Positions 33,108-44,441 of a stretch of DNA of 64,000 bases are shown piece by piece (the stretch's first letter is position 1; each line of letters opens with the position of its first letter). The notes beneath the pieces are model-generated. The model was not told the DNA's origin and ran no database searches. It saw only the letters and a program-made list of their open reading frames with translations. Made by a program: the position numbers and the translations under genes. Source of the stretch: Calamus simplicifolius (taxonomy: Eukaryota > Streptophyta > Magnoliopsida > Arecales > Arecaceae); assembly GCA_900491605.1 (NCBI GenBank), contig UESW01001610.1:271519-335518 (forward strand). The letters are read 5' to 3'.

Positions 33108-33758
33108 CTCCTCTTCCCACTAAGCCATCTTCGCACTCAGCTCATGTACTTTGTCGAGAGTTTCAGTTTATCATCCTTACTTTGCTGGAGCTTGTCCTTG
33201 AGATCGTTAATTCGTGATTGTTTCTCTTCGGTCTCCCACTGAGATTGAGCAAGGTCGGCGGTAAGCTTGGCAATTTGATTTTGCTGCCATTTAGTTCGGC
33301 TCTCTCTATCGGCAAGCTTCCTGCTCAAACTGACGAGCTAGTCTTGCTACCGTTGATACCTACGCTCCTCCTCGTCAAGCCTCTTATTCAAACTACTATT
33401 CTCCTCGGCGAAACTCTCCTTCAATTCACCCCATCTTTCGTTAAAACGCTGCTGCATAGCCCTCATTTCTTCAGCATGTTTGACTTAATTTGTGATAGCT
33501 CCAAACAAGCCTTATTGGATTGTTCGCAAAATCCATGGAGCTCCTTAACTTTAATCTCGAGCTGAGATGCTCTTTCGGCAGCGGCTTGATAAGACCTTCC
33601 CATCTTCTCAAGATTCCCCTAGACAAACGCCAAAGCCCTAAAAGTTTGTCGAACGATTCCGCCCTCTCCCAAAGACCAGCAGCCTCCCTTCTGGCTTGAG
33701 CGCAGGCCCCCATGGCCAGGTTTAAGCGCCAACTTAGCGCTCTCACAATTAAAGCATT

Positions 33759-33834
33759 CTGCAGGTAAAATATATGTGAGAAAATACGATCGAGCCAGCC
33801 GGCCAAAACCTATTACCTTGACATAATGACTTAC
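33759..33834 (-). other. Predicted intron of antisense gene (76 bp)
   Basis: On the minus strand GTAAGTCATTATG opens and TATTTTACCTGCAG closes it, both near-consensus plant splice sites. The exons join IATNYASR to NALIVRAL. Confidence 0.65.
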
Positions 33835-34869
33835 CCGGGAGGCATAGTTCGTGGCGATCCTCATGAGGGTGGGGCTATCAATCTTGGAAAGGAGATAGAC
33901 TTCCTTCAGCACTCCAAGCTGCCCGAATGCTACCTCAACAAGATCCTCTACGGTGGATTCACCCGCCGAGGAACCCTCTCCCGTACGCAGCATGGACCGC
34001 ATTAGAGCGGCGAACATGTCTTCCACATTCGGATTGTATGTAAGAAAATTTATAGCCGAAGGTTTAATCCGAAGAGCTTTAGGCTGTGGAGCTTTCATCC
34101 GCTCAGCTTCCTCCATCAAAGCCTTAGCCTGCGAAGCCTCAGACGCTTCGGTTCGCCTGACCTCCCCCTTAGATGCTTCAACCAGAGAAACTTCAGTCAG
34201 TACATCCCCTCCACTTAATGGCTCTTCTTCATCTGTAGGCATTTCCTCATCTCAATGGCCTCCATCGGAGCCTCGGTCCCCTCCGCAACTTCTCCCAATA
34301 CCTCAGGAGAAAGTTCCCCGTTGGAGAGTCCCTCGTGAACTCCAATTGTTAATTTGATTTCTCCCTCAACATCCACCAATCTTTCTCAGGCAACTCCTCT
34401 TGAGTCTTGGCGGTGATGACTACTTCCTTCACCCCCTCAATCAAAGTGGGGGTCTCTCCCTCGCCCATGTGGGGCAGCCTAGGGCTGCCAACCTCCACCG
34501 AGCAAGGCTGGTTACCTTCGAACGAAGAGATTACCAGGTAAACTGGTGACATCCCCTATGGGTCATCTGATACAACTATTATTTGGAGAGGAGAAACCTC
34601 AACGGCCTCCCCCAAGCTCTCCCCGACTACTTGTTCCTCCTCCACTGCCGCTCCTTCCTTCTACAGGGAAGGCTCATCAACCGTGGCCGACACACCCATT
34701 TCTCCCTTCTTCGGGGTGGAGTGTTAACCAACCCTGGCTTGCTTCGGCCCCTTTGAGTGAGGCCTAGAAGAACGGGGTTTCTTCTTAGATCTATACTTTT
34801 CACTAGAGCTAGATCCCCGGCGTTTGCCCAATTCCTTCCTTATTTGACCCACAAACGCCGATCTTTTGG

Positions 34870-34951
34870 CTATAAGCATAACAAACAATCATTTAGATCA
34901 TAATAAAACCACCTGAATACATCAGTAGCAGGAAGAGGGGAGAAAGCTTAC
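34870..34951 (-). other. Predicted intron of antisense gene (82 bp)
   Basis: On the minus strand GTAAGCTTTCTCC opens and TTATGCTTATAG closes it. The exons join SSFDPQ to PKRSAFVGQIRKE. Confidence 0.65.
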
Positions 34952-35623
34952 CTTGGGGATCAAAAGAGCTAAGCCCGGCAGCGAAAAGGGCATCATCCGA
35001 CAAAAGGGCGCTGGCCGAAAGCACTTGACCATTATGGAGAGTTACCAAATCTTTCTTCTCCTACTCAGATAGCTCTGAGCGCGCCTCCGGATCCTTCATA
35101 TAGCTCACCCATGCCCAGGGGAAATCAGAGCCAATGTTCCCCTCGACGATGAAAAACCAAGACTTCCACTCCTTTATTGATGACGGATTGTCCGATATCA
35201 TCTTGAATGATTTCCGAGGACCAATATAGGGCCACTCGGAGTTCCTTTCGGAAACTAAGTTGTAGCAGACTCAAAATATAGGAAGAGTTACAGTTACCCC
35301 GACACGGCTACACATCGAAATAAACCCGATGAGGTTGCGCCAGCTGTTTGGAGCCACCATCATCGGGCATATATTGTAGAATCTCATGACTTCTTTCACT
35401 AGCAGGTGGAGAGAAAATAGAGACCCGCTCTCAAGCTTTCCTCGTAGAGGAATAGTCCATGCCCTAGCTCCATTGAGACCCTATGCTCGTCCCTCGGAAG
35501 CCATAGAGCAACATCCTGAGGGACCTTATATCGACGACGTATTCTGTCCAGATCTTCAAGGGTTATCTCAAAGGTCATGTCGTTTGGACCCTTCATGTTG
35601 TCGAGTTGAAGAACAAAGCACAA

Positions 35624-35970
35624 ATGAACTCACAAGAGTTTTGAGAAAGAAAAAATCTCTGAGGGAGAAACGAGAAGGCGTTGCAGAAGAGACGCCGCCA
35701 AACCCTTTCCCTCCTTAAAAGGCATTTTAGGAGGGAAGCCCTGAACGCTAATATTACCACTATGGGCATCATAAACATAGGGGTCTCGCCACGTGGGACT
35801 TCCCTAGTCGCCGCCCATGAGAAACAAGAGGTCTCCTCCTTGTGCAATGATAAAAAATGATGGAGCAGCGGCTCGGCATTTACGAGGCCATCATTGCGCA
35901 TCTCTTCAAATCCTCTAAATAAAATTATTCTAAACTCTACTCCCTACATCCGAATTTACACTTCGGAATA
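35624..35970 (-). promoter_or_regulatory. Possible promoter and 5' UTR of the antisense gene
   Basis: Upstream of the antisense start on the minus strand there is a CT-rich leader (CTTCTCGTTTCTCCCTCAG) of the kind common in plant 5' UTRs, preceded by AT-rich candidates such as TTTTATTTAGAG near 35925. The region lies between the gene and the 3' LTR. This is positional inference; no transcript data are visible. Confidence 0.35.
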
Positions 35971-35986
35971 GGGAGTGGGAGGCATG
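35968..35986 (+). other. E3 polypurine tract
   Basis: ATAGGGAGTGGGAGGCATG lies directly before the 3' LTR start TGATGAGGGG; the E2 tract is almost the same. Confidence 0.85.
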
Positions 35987-36796
35987 TGATGAGGGGTAAA
36001 ATTATCATTGCATTAATGTTCGTGCGCACCATCATCGATGAGAGGACGAGACTAATCTCGGCATCCCGTCATCCAGCTGTCATGTCTGAAAAACAGCATA
36101 GCTGAATCGTCTTCAGCAAAGTCAAGTCACCTCGGCAAACCGAGCTATTCTCATGCCTCGGCAAACTGAATTACTTCTACACCCCAGCCAGACCAAGGCG
36201 TTTAAGCACCTCTGCGGAATTAAGCGCGGGAGAGTTCAAATTCATGATAGTTGAACAAGACCTCAAACGGAAAATTATGCAAACAATACCGAAAGTGGCC
36301 TAAGGTCTACAGAAGTGGCCTATACAAAATCGCTGAATCTCGAGCGTCAACCAACTCTCCTGGTCGTTTGATCCTCTAACTAACTAGATACTAATTCCAC
36401 CGACCTCGTAACAAACTTGATTCGAATCCGATTTGAATCTGAATGGTTTTCGAACCCCCTATGATGTGCCCAAGGAATCAGGTGATCGCTTATAAATATC
36501 TAGTCCTGAAGTTTCTCAGGTACGCTTTCACTAATACTCTAACTAAAAACTTCATTAAAGCTTGAGCAGAGCTTTGAGTTTCGAGAGGCCATTCATCTTG
36601 AGAAACTCTTCTGCGAGAGCCTTCTCTTTATATCTGCTTGCTGTAAATTTTTATTGACTTGAATGAAAAAGTCTTCTATAAAAAGCCATCTTAGATACTC
36701 TTTGCGCAAGAACTATTTTACAGATTTCAATCGAATAAAAAATTAATATTTAAATTCAAAGCAAACGGCATCCGAGTCGTAAATTTTTTCTGCAAC
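35987..36796 (+). mobile_element. E3 3' LTR (810 bp)
   Basis: It starts TGATGAGGGG and ends CTGCAACA before ACTAA (36797-36801). It is 66 bp shorter than the 5' LTR, partly from loss of subrepeats, and lacks part of the end region near 36650-36780 relative to 16450-16600. From about 36177 onward it is duplicated at 43811-44441. Confidence 0.9.
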
Positions 36797-37525
36797 AACT
36801 AATATATAAGAGGTTCGAAGACCATGTAGTCCCAAAAGTAGAGATGACGATGATCAGTGGAAATGCCGTAGAAAAAGCAAGAAATAAAAAAGAACCCACT
36901 TGGAGGACGACAACGCGCGATTTTCAGCGCGTCTGTCCACACGTTACAGCAGGCGCGGCTTGGAACGGCGAGCTTTATTTGTTGTTTTCTTTTGTTTTAT
37001 TTTCCAATCAAAAACCTTTGACGATCTGTCTCCTGAGGTGTTGCCATCATCAACTCCCATTTCATTTCATGCATCATCCACATTTACTATGGGCCTTTAC
37101 GCTTGCTGCCATCCTCCACTGACATGATTGGAAAAGCGCACCTTCGATAGCTCTTATTCTAAAGGAGCTTTACAGGTTTGACATTAATAAATAAAAAGAT
37201 ACTGCATGAATTTTTAAGTCTAGATGAACAACTTTATACAGATTCTCAAGGAAACTGATCGGCCTTTGATAATTTTAGGTTGGAAGCACCATAAATTTTT
37301 TTTTTTAAATCTTGCACATCCTTAATTTTAGAAATACTAATAATTAATAAAAAATATTAATATTTAATTATATTTTTCAAAAGCCCAATTTTTTTTCACT
37401 TCAAACAGTTCCTTACAACATAAACTTTTGAGCGATGAATTCGCGATAAGTGATATCAAAACGAGTGTAATTATCTTTATTAATCATGTGGATCCTCACA
37501 CAAGAATACCATAAAATTGAATAGA
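36797..37525. other. Flank A of E3, first copy
   Basis: About 730 bp without a recognised gene. They recur as 44442-45155 with scattered differences. The frame at 36844-37122 is interrupted by indels in the other copy (44500-44805), so it is not under clear coding constraint. The stretch ends at about 37525, inside the broken integrase of E5, with only a few bases of microhomology. Confidence 0.8.
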
Positions 37526-37960
37526 CACGATAGTTTTAGGTAATCTGTTTAATCTAACCATTTCATCTAGAAATAACTTGGCCACTTTTGATGCATCGAA
37601 GGTCTGGGAACAAGACAGAAAATATGTCATTTTAGAAAATCTATCGACTACCACAAAGATGAAATCGTGTCTCCTTAAGGTCTTTGATAGTCCCAACACA
37701 AAGTTCATACTGATGTCTTACCAAGGTCGATCAGGGACGGGTAAAGGGGTGTATAGTTCAGTGTTTTATTTTTACATTTTAGCAACAGCACATGTCCTAC
37801 ACTGGGCTACGACTTGGGCAACATTTCATTTTAAACTGGGCCAAAAGAATTATTCCTCCAAAGCTAGAATAGTTTTATTCCTTCCAAAATGGCCCGCTAA
37901 ACCTCCGGCATGGATTTCCCAAATCAAGAATTCCCTAATTGAGGTTCGGGGAATACACAA
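37526..37960 (-). pseudogene. Integrase fragment of E5
   Basis: The zinc-binding part (HAGGLAGHFGRNKT, near 37880) is followed by frame-shifted remains and then MNFVLGLSKTLRRHDFIFVV and DRFSKMTYFLSCSQ (37708 onward). The frame reaches LPKTIVS at about 37526 and then passes into unrelated flank A. The second Asp and Glu of the core are lost. Confidence 0.88.
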
Positions 37961-38640
37961 CTTATCTCCTTTAAAAAGGAACCCATCATGAAGAGTAAAG
38001 TCTTTGTATTCTCTGGAAGGCCTTAGACTGACAGATTCAAAAATCTCACTAAAGTCAGGGCAACTTTTATACTCTTCCTTCAACTTATCAAATCCTATGA
38101 CTTCAGTATTTACGGACGTCAAGAGCATAGAACGTCGACTTAAAGCATCGGCAACCTTATTATCAGAACCAGCACGATGTTTTAGAATAAAGGTGTAAGC
38201 TTGGATGTACTCTACCCATTTTCCATGCCTAGGGTTTAACTTCTTTTGGGAGCTAAGGAATCGGAGGGCTTCATGATCGGAAAATAGAACAAACTCCTGC
38301 GGTAACAAGTAATGTCTCCAATATTTCAAAGCCTGAACTACTACATATAATCCTTGTCATAGGTGGAATATCTCAACTTTGCGCCATTTAGTTTCTCACT
38401 AAAAAAAGCTACCGGATGGTTCTCTTGACTTAAAACTCCACCAATTCCAATCCCAGAGGCATCACAAGCAACCTCAAAAACTTTATAGAAGTCAGGCAAC
38501 CTTAAGATTGGTGCTTGTGTCATTCTTCCTTTAATCTCAAGGAAGGCTTATTGGCTTGTTTGGTCCATTCAAAATTTCCTTTCTTAAGACAATCCGTGAT
38601 TGGAGCAACAATGGTGCTAAACCCTTGGATGAATCTCCTA
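37960..38640 (-). pseudogene. RNase H of E5
   Basis: VFEVACDASGIGIGGVLSQE (38500-38440) and KLRYSTYDKDYM are followed by a frame change near 38345. Then come MKYWRHYLLPQEFVLFSDHE and AGSDNKVADALSRR, including the last catalytic Asp. It is better preserved than the same domain of E4, which lacks the FSDHEAL frame. Confidence 0.9.
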
Positions 38641-39480
38641 TAGAAGGTGGCAAGACCGTGGAAGCTACGGACGTCATGTATGTTCTTGGGTTCGGGCCAC
38701 TCGACTATGGACTTAATTTTCTCGGATTAGCAGAAACACCATTAGTAGTAACAATGAACCCTAGAATGGTTACTCTATTAGTCATGAATTTGCACTTCTT
38801 CAGATTGGCATATAGATTTTCCTTTCTAAGGGTGTAACAGACTTGTCTAAGATGATCTAAATGGTCTTCCCTAGTCGTACTATAGATGAGGATGTCATCA
38901 AAATATACTACAACAAATTTTCCCATAAAAGTCTTAAAACTTGAGTCATGATCCTCATAAATGTACTAGGGGCATTTGATAGACCAAAGGGCATAACCAA
39001 CCACTCATAAAGACCATCCTTAGTTTTGAATGCAGTTTTCCACTCATCTCCAGGTTTGATCCTAACCTGGTGATAACCACTCTTAAGATCAATCTTGGAA
39101 AATATAGTGGCTCTGGTCATCATGTCAAGCATATCATCAAGGCGAGGGATAGGAAATTGATACTTGACCGTAATTTTGTTGATGGCATGACTATCGATGC
39201 ACATTCTCTAAGTGCCATCCTTCTTCGGGGTCAGTAGGTAGGTACTGCACAAGGACTTAAACTCTTCCTAATAAACTTTTTCTAGAGGAGATCTCCAACT
39301 TATCTTTTTAGCTCAGCGTGCTCAGTAGGATTCATTCTATAGTGAGGTAGGTTAGGCAAGTGGCTCCTAGGACTAGATCAATTGTATGTTGAATATCCCT
39401 AAGTGGGGGCAGGTGATGGGTAAATCTTCTGGGAATATATCCTTAAAGTCTTCTAAGATCTTTGTGACTTCTTGAGGTGG
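38641..39480 (-). pseudogene. Reverse transcriptase of E5
   Basis: Frame 39204-38908 holds MCIDSHAINKITVKYQFPIP, IFSKIDLKSGYHQVRIKPGD and MPFGLSNAPSTFMRIMTQVL. After a single frame shift the catalytic VVVYFDDILIYS lies in frame 38926-38705. The fingers region upstream (about 39250) has stops. Most catalytic positions are visible, but the domain is not continuous. Confidence 0.92.
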
Positions 39481-40208
39481 TTCCTTAGGATCTTCATTCC
39501 GACTTTCTTTAAGTACCAAAATCCACATAGGTGATCCTTCATTGATTTCTTTCTCTATTTCCTTGACACTGATCAAATTCAAATCTTGTTTCTTCTCTTT
39601 CAAATCACTAGACCCTTTCTTGATATTATCTTTAGGTGGGGTCAAGTTAATAATAAGCTTTTTCCCTAGATGGTTGAAAGCACAAGAATTGGATTGACCA
39701 TATAAAGTTGCATCATGATCATACAACCAAGGTCTACCCAAAATGATGCTACTTACGCCCATGGGTAATACATCACACCAGACTTGTTCATAATAGGATT
39801 GGATTTAAATGGGAACTTGACATCTAGATTTAATGAGAATGGATGTTGAATCTATCCAAGAAACTTTGTATGGATTGGGATGGGGAACAGGGGTCAAGCT
39901 TAAATTTTTAATGGCTTTAGTGGAAATAGCATTCATACAACTCCCATTGTCTATAATGATTTTATAAACCTTCTCTCCTATCTTAACAAATGTTTGGAGT
40001 AATTAGTTCTTCTCCAATCCTCCTTTTCCTTTGTTTGGGTCAAAATTCTAACAACACCCAAAGTCTCATCATAATCAATCTCTTCTTCCTCTTCATCATA
40101 TTCATTGATCAGATTGGATTCAGCCTCATAAACCTCTTTTTCAAACTCTTTAGTATCTTCAGGGTCCTCTTCAGCTAGTTCTCCTATGTGTAGAGAACGG
40201 ACAGGGCA
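39481..40208 (-). pseudogene. Protease and linker of E5
   Basis: MGVSSIILGRPWLYDHDATL (39762 onward) is the end of the protease domain. Upstream, around 39930-39960, a DNGSCMNAI-like stretch represents the active site in another frame. The acidic linker (EVYEAESNLINEYDEEEEE) lies near 40100. The frame is broken between zinc knuckle and protease. Confidence 0.8.
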
Positions 40209-41263
40209 TTAGTTGGCATAGTGTCCCTTCCTGTTACATTTAAAACAATGGACATTCGGGTTGTTACTCTTTTGAACTACTGGGGCCTTACCTTTGTCAC
40301 TCGTTTGATCGGATGGGATAGTAGGAGTGGGGTGATTTGGTCGCATTTGGTTGAACCCTGGTTTCTGAGTAGGGGTGCTAATCTTACTTAGTTCGGGTCT
40401 TCTGACTATCGGTCCCCTTTGAAACCTTTCACAATCTCTGGCTGTTTGATAGGCTTGGTCTAGATCAGTGATTTCTCTTAGAAATAATTCCTTTTGAATT
40501 TCTTCACGCAAACCGGCTCTAAACCTAGACAATGTTACAGCTTCTAATTCATCAATGTTACACCTCATCGCAAACTCATCAAACTTGGTAATATATTCAG
40601 ACACAGTCTTATTGCCCTGGTATAATCTTTGCCACTGATCTAATAGTCTTTGGTGATAGGACATAGGGACATACTTTTCCCTAAGCTTGATTTTCATAGC
40701 TCTCCAAGTGGTTATGGGCATGTCTCCTCTTTGCCTAAGCATTCGCCCGATATTCTCCTAGTATAACCTAGCCTGGCGGACTACCTCAGTTTGGCAAACT
40801 TATACTTTCTCTCCTCGGTCATCTCATACCATTCAAAATATTGATCCATTTCTCCCTCCCAATCAACATAAGCTTTAGGGTCTAGGCTTCCATCAAAGAT
40901 AGGAGCCTCTAATCGAATGTTCCTCATGGCTCTTTCATCTTGATCTAAGTAATCCTGGTGAGGTCGCCTAGGGATACGATCAGGAGTAAAGTCAGGCCGA
41001 CGGACTCGACGGGCTTCTTCCATGAAATCAGGATCAAGTCTCCTTGGATTGTATTCAGGGATGTGCACATGATATTGGGCTCTTGGACCTCGAGGAATTG
41101 ACCTAGATGATTCAGGTTCGATGGGGATCCTTTGAGGCTCTTCAAGGGTCTCAACTCTATCTTTTATTTGACCTAATTCTTTGTTGATTTGCCCTAATTG
41201 CTCAGTTACAGTGTCTAACTTTTCAGTCAGGGTCCTCATAAAGAGTTCAAAATTAGGATCCAT
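40209..41263 (-). pseudogene. gag of E5, two open blocks
   Basis: The start is MDPNFELFMRTLTEKLDTVT at 41263, with a coiled-coil-like heptad stretch (LGQINKELGQIKDRVETLEE), then NIRLEAPIFDGSLDPKAYVD and MTEERKYKF. A frame break near 40781 interrupts it. The second block, 40742-40209, carries REKYVPMSYHQRLLDQWQRL, SRFRAGLREEIQKEL and the first half of a CCHC knuckle (CFKCNRKGHYAN), followed by a stop in place of a residue before the last Cys. This gag is close to complete. Confidence 0.92.
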
Positions 41264-42526
41264 AGGTACAAACCAAGAAAGATAGAACTTTTGACCTATA
41301 AGACAAGAAGTACAAACCTAGCTTCTAGGGCTCCTAAACCTAGAAGTTCAAAATACAGGACTTGACTAGGTACTAGTTAAGGATGCAATTACCTTTGTCA
41401 CTGGCCAGGTAAGAGGTGGGAATGCGGGAGGCCCCCCTTGCTTTTGCAAGGACCCAATTAAAGAACCGTAAGTCCGCTTAAGGCATTTGCCATTAGACCT
41501 CTAGTCTTAGACACCTGTTTCTAAGAATAATTACAAACTCAAATAGTGCTTTGTCTCCTCTTGCACTTGAACCCTACTTGTTGGTGTCCTTAATTTAGGT
41601 GCATACTTGATTTTAATTAAGGCTTAGGTCAATGCATAATGAGGATGGTTGTTGTGGGCTAAGGAAAGGATATTAACTCCTCCCCTTATGTTATATTGAA
41701 TGCCCTTAAGATGGTTTATGTATATATGATGCACACAATTTCAGCAATTAACTAGCACAATCGACTAGACTTAGTACAATTAAGTAAAATTTAATCTAAT
41801 TTTAAAATTCAGCAAATGCAAACTTAAATTGAGAAATTCAAATCTTGAAGTCTAGATTTCAGAAGCTAATTTTTTTTAAAATTTTAAAATTTAGATTAAA
41901 ATTTCATTCTTGGAGGTAAAAGTGGTTAAATAAAATTTGTAGCTTCTAACTAACCTTCAACTAACCCAGTTTTGAAAATTTAAATTTAAAGTTTTAAATT
42001 TTCAAAAATTTAAAATAAAAATTGAATTAGTTAGATATTAGAGTGAAAATCCTAGATTTTGAAATTTAAATTCATTTTTTTTTTTTAATTTGGTTGAGGA
42101 AGTTGTTATGATAGTAGTTGCTAGAATATTCTAGCAGCTTAACAAACTCTCTACTACCTATTTCAAAATTTAAATTTTAAATTTAAAAACCCCTCTAAAT
42201 TTAAACTTTAAGTGGAAAATAACATAATTTGAAGTCTAAATCTCAGATCTCAAATTAAAAAATTATTTTTTTATTTTTTAAAATCAAATTTAATGGAGGG
42301 AATCAAAACAGTCTTCCAGAAAACAACCTAAGAACTCAAATTTTTTTTTAATTCCAAAACTCTAAAATATTTTTTTTAATTTTAGATTTCAGAATATAAT
42401 GTCCTAAAGTGCAGCAAATGAATTTTTATTTATTTTTTAACCCTTAAAAAATTACAAAAAAATTCATAAAATCTCGGACTAAAACTAGAACAGAAATTCC
42501 AGCAACTTACAAGCTTAACTTAGAGA
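41264..42526 (-). other. E5 untranslated leader
   Basis: About 1.26 kb, very AT-rich with many T and A homopolymers and repeated AAATTTAAA-type words, between the PBS and the gag start. No frame is found. The leader is more than twice as long as that of E4. Confidence 0.75.
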
Positions 42527-42544
42527 CCAAGGCTCTGATACCAA
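42527..42544 (-). other. E5 primer binding site (initiator tRNA-Met type)
   Basis: On the minus strand TTTGGTATCAGAGCCTTGG lies a few bases inside the LTR end. It defines the element as minus-strand. Confidence 0.9.
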
Positions 42545-42548
42545 AGCT

Positions 42549-43808
42549 GATGGGGCACCAAAAAAATTGGTGGAATGAGGGGATGGTGATGTGTTCTAAG
42601 TGATTACCACCCTTAATAAACATTTGAGCCCAAGCTATGGCTGAATTCATGCATGGGAGAAATGAAGAACATCAAACCGAAGCAGAAATCTAAACACCCT
42701 TGTGCAAGCTTCTTTCAAAGAAATAAAAAGATTAGATCTAAAGGTATGGAAACCTTCAAACTAAGTTAAGCCACCTTTAAAACTTCAGATCTAAAGGACC
42801 AAGAGGTTTTTTTTTTTTTTTTCAACAATGAAGTAAGATCTTAAAGTGGAAGGGATGCACTCAACACTCAAAGAATTGAGGGTTGGTTGACAAGATCTAC
42901 ACTCCTTACTTAAGAACTCACCTTGGCACTTGATCCTTGACGTGGAGCCATCATCCTCAACTCTAACATCCTCAAGAGAACCTGCAAGTGATCAGAAGTA
43001 AGACCGTGGAGGCAAAGGAATTGAAGGAAATAAAAAAAGTCGAACAAGGAAAGGAAGGATTTGAAAAATTTTGCTGAGACTTGGGTAGCACTTGTCCTTC
43101 TTCCTGAAACTATTATGGAACCTTGGTAAAATGGTTTAGAGTAGCAAATTGGGCCTCTCACCCTCTCCCTCAAGGAGTGACCTAGATCTAAGACTAGGGA
43201 AACACGAGCCTCAACTCAAACTAAGAGCATCTCACCCTCTTCATACTCAAAGATGAACAAGGCACTTGGCAAAAGAAATCAAATAAACTTGATTTATTTC
43301 TCAAACTTCATATCTACAAGAGGGAAAGCTTGGCCTATTTATAGGCCAAAGGACTTCCAGAAATTTCAGCCTAAAAAACTAAAAGATCATAACAATCTAA
43401 GGACTAGTTATGATATAGCTAACTAATTACAATCAATCCCTAACAAATTTGGTTGCACCAGCTTCCATGTGGCACCTCCTTAGTTTGCCATGTGTCATCA
43501 TCAGATACCTCCATGTGTCCTCCAAGATTTGACTTCTAAGTTGCCATGTGTCATCATCAGATACCTCCATGTGTCCTCCAAGATTTGACTTCCAAAGAGA
43601 AGACTTGATATCTTGATAGCAGTGTTGACTCAAGGCAGGAAGTGTCAATACTTTGAGACTTGGCAGAAGTTGAAATTTTGCAGCATGAGTTGCCACTTGA
43701 GAAATTGAAACTCTTGGCTCGAGTAAGTAGAACCTGCGGAAAGTAGATTAACTACAAAACCAAAGAGTGTCAGTCTACAACCTTTTCTTCTTGCTGATGT
43801 CCCCATCA
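42549..43808 (-). mobile_element. E5 5' LTR (1260 bp)
   Basis: The plus-strand ends are TGATGGGGCACC and GATGTCCCCATCA, forming the terminal inverted repeat TGATGGGG/CCCCATCA. Near 43489-43590 a ~55-60 bp unit (TGCCATGTGTCATCATCAGA and following) is present twice in tandem. Its sequence differs from the E4 LTR, so E4 and E5 are distinct families. Confidence 0.88.
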
Positions 43809-44441
43809 TTCTACGCCCCAGCCAGACCAAGGCGTTTAAGCACCTCTGCGGAATTAAGCGCGGGAGAGTTCAAATTCATGATAGTTGAACAAGACCTGAA
43901 ACGAAAAATTATGCAAATAATACCGAAAGTGGCCTAAGGTCTACAGAAGTTGCCTAGGCCTACAGAATCGCTAAATCTCGAAGCATCAACCAACTCTCCT
44001 GGCCGTTTGATCTCTAACTAACTAGATACTGATCCCACTGGCCTCGTAACAAACTTGATTCGAATCCGATTTGAATCTGAACAATTTTTGAACCCCTTAT
44101 GATGTGCCCAAGGAATCAGGTGATCGCTTATAAATACCCTAGTCATGAAGTCTCTCAGGTACGCTTTCACTGATACTCTAACTAAAAACTCCATTAAAGC
44201 TTGAGCAGAGTTTTGAGTTTTCGAGAGGCCATTCATCTGGAGGAACTCTTCTGCGAGAGCCTTTTCCTCACATCTGCTTGCTGTGAATTTTTATTAACTT
44301 GAGCGTTGAGGTCTTTCATATAGAGCCATCAGATACTCTTTGCATGAAGACTATCTTATAAGTTTTAGTCGAATAAAAAATTAATATTTAAATTTAGAGC
44401 CAAACTGCATCCGAATCGAAGAGTAAATTTTTACTGCAACA
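43809..44441 (+). mobile_element. Partial E3-type LTR, duplicated copy
   Basis: It matches 36175-36796 of the E3 3' LTR and ends TGCAACA before ACTAA, exactly as E3 does. It retains sequences missing in the E3 3' LTR. The first ~190 bp of this LTR copy are not present next to it, because E5 inserted here and the far side was lost. Confidence 0.88.

Larger units (their letters stand above)
32525..35623 (-). pseudogene. Antisense spliced gene in E3, putative gypsy type transposon family (PF04195-like)
   Basis: On the minus strand, opposite to pol, the reading begins at 35623 or more probably at 35593 (MKGPNDMTFEITLEDLDRIR). It contains LGHGLFLYEESLRAGLYF and, after a frame change near 35405, KEVMRFYNICPMMVAPNSWR and NLIGFI, which I recognise as the plant putative gypsy type transposon domain. 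A basic linker (KRRGSSSSEKYRSKKKPRSS), an acidic middle and a coiled-coil-like C-terminus (SRINDLKDKLQQSKDDKLKL) follow. The stop is at 32525. Three canonical GT..AG introns fit: 34870-34951, 33759-33834 and 33037-33107. At least three stops or frameshifts in exons suggest it is now a pseudogene. The molecular function of the family is not established. Confidence 0.75.
15734..36796 (+). mobile_element. E3: Ty3/gypsy Tat-lineage element, 21 kb with nested E4
   Basis: LTRs at 15734-16609 and 35987-36796 are flanked by ACTAA (15729-15733 and 36797-36801). Removing E4 (19032-26729 plus one CTTGG) leaves about 13.4 kb. The order is gag, protease, RT, RNase H, second RNase H, integrase, hairpin repeat array, then ~5.4 kb with opposite-strand genes and the 3' LTR. 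A long 3' region and a second RNase H mark the Tat lineage (Ogre, Retand, Grande and relatives). All sense genes carry stops or frameshifts. Confidence 0.9.
37526..43808 (-). mobile_element. E5: 3'-truncated chromovirus related to E4
   Basis: On the minus strand the order is 5' LTR (43808-42549), PBS, leader, gag, protease, RT, RNase H and partial integrase. It stops abruptly near 37526, so the integrase core end, chromodomain and 3' LTR are missing. Protein segments closely parallel E4. Its 5' LTR inserted into a copy of the E3-type LTR: the sequence resumes at 43809 with TTCTACGCCCCAGCC, equivalent to 36175 onward. The missing half means there is no target duplication to compare. Confidence 0.9.

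Noticed and set aside
36844..37122. 92-codon frame in flank A, with a counterpart at 44500-44805
   Set aside because: The two copies differ by indels that change the frame, so the frame is not conserved.
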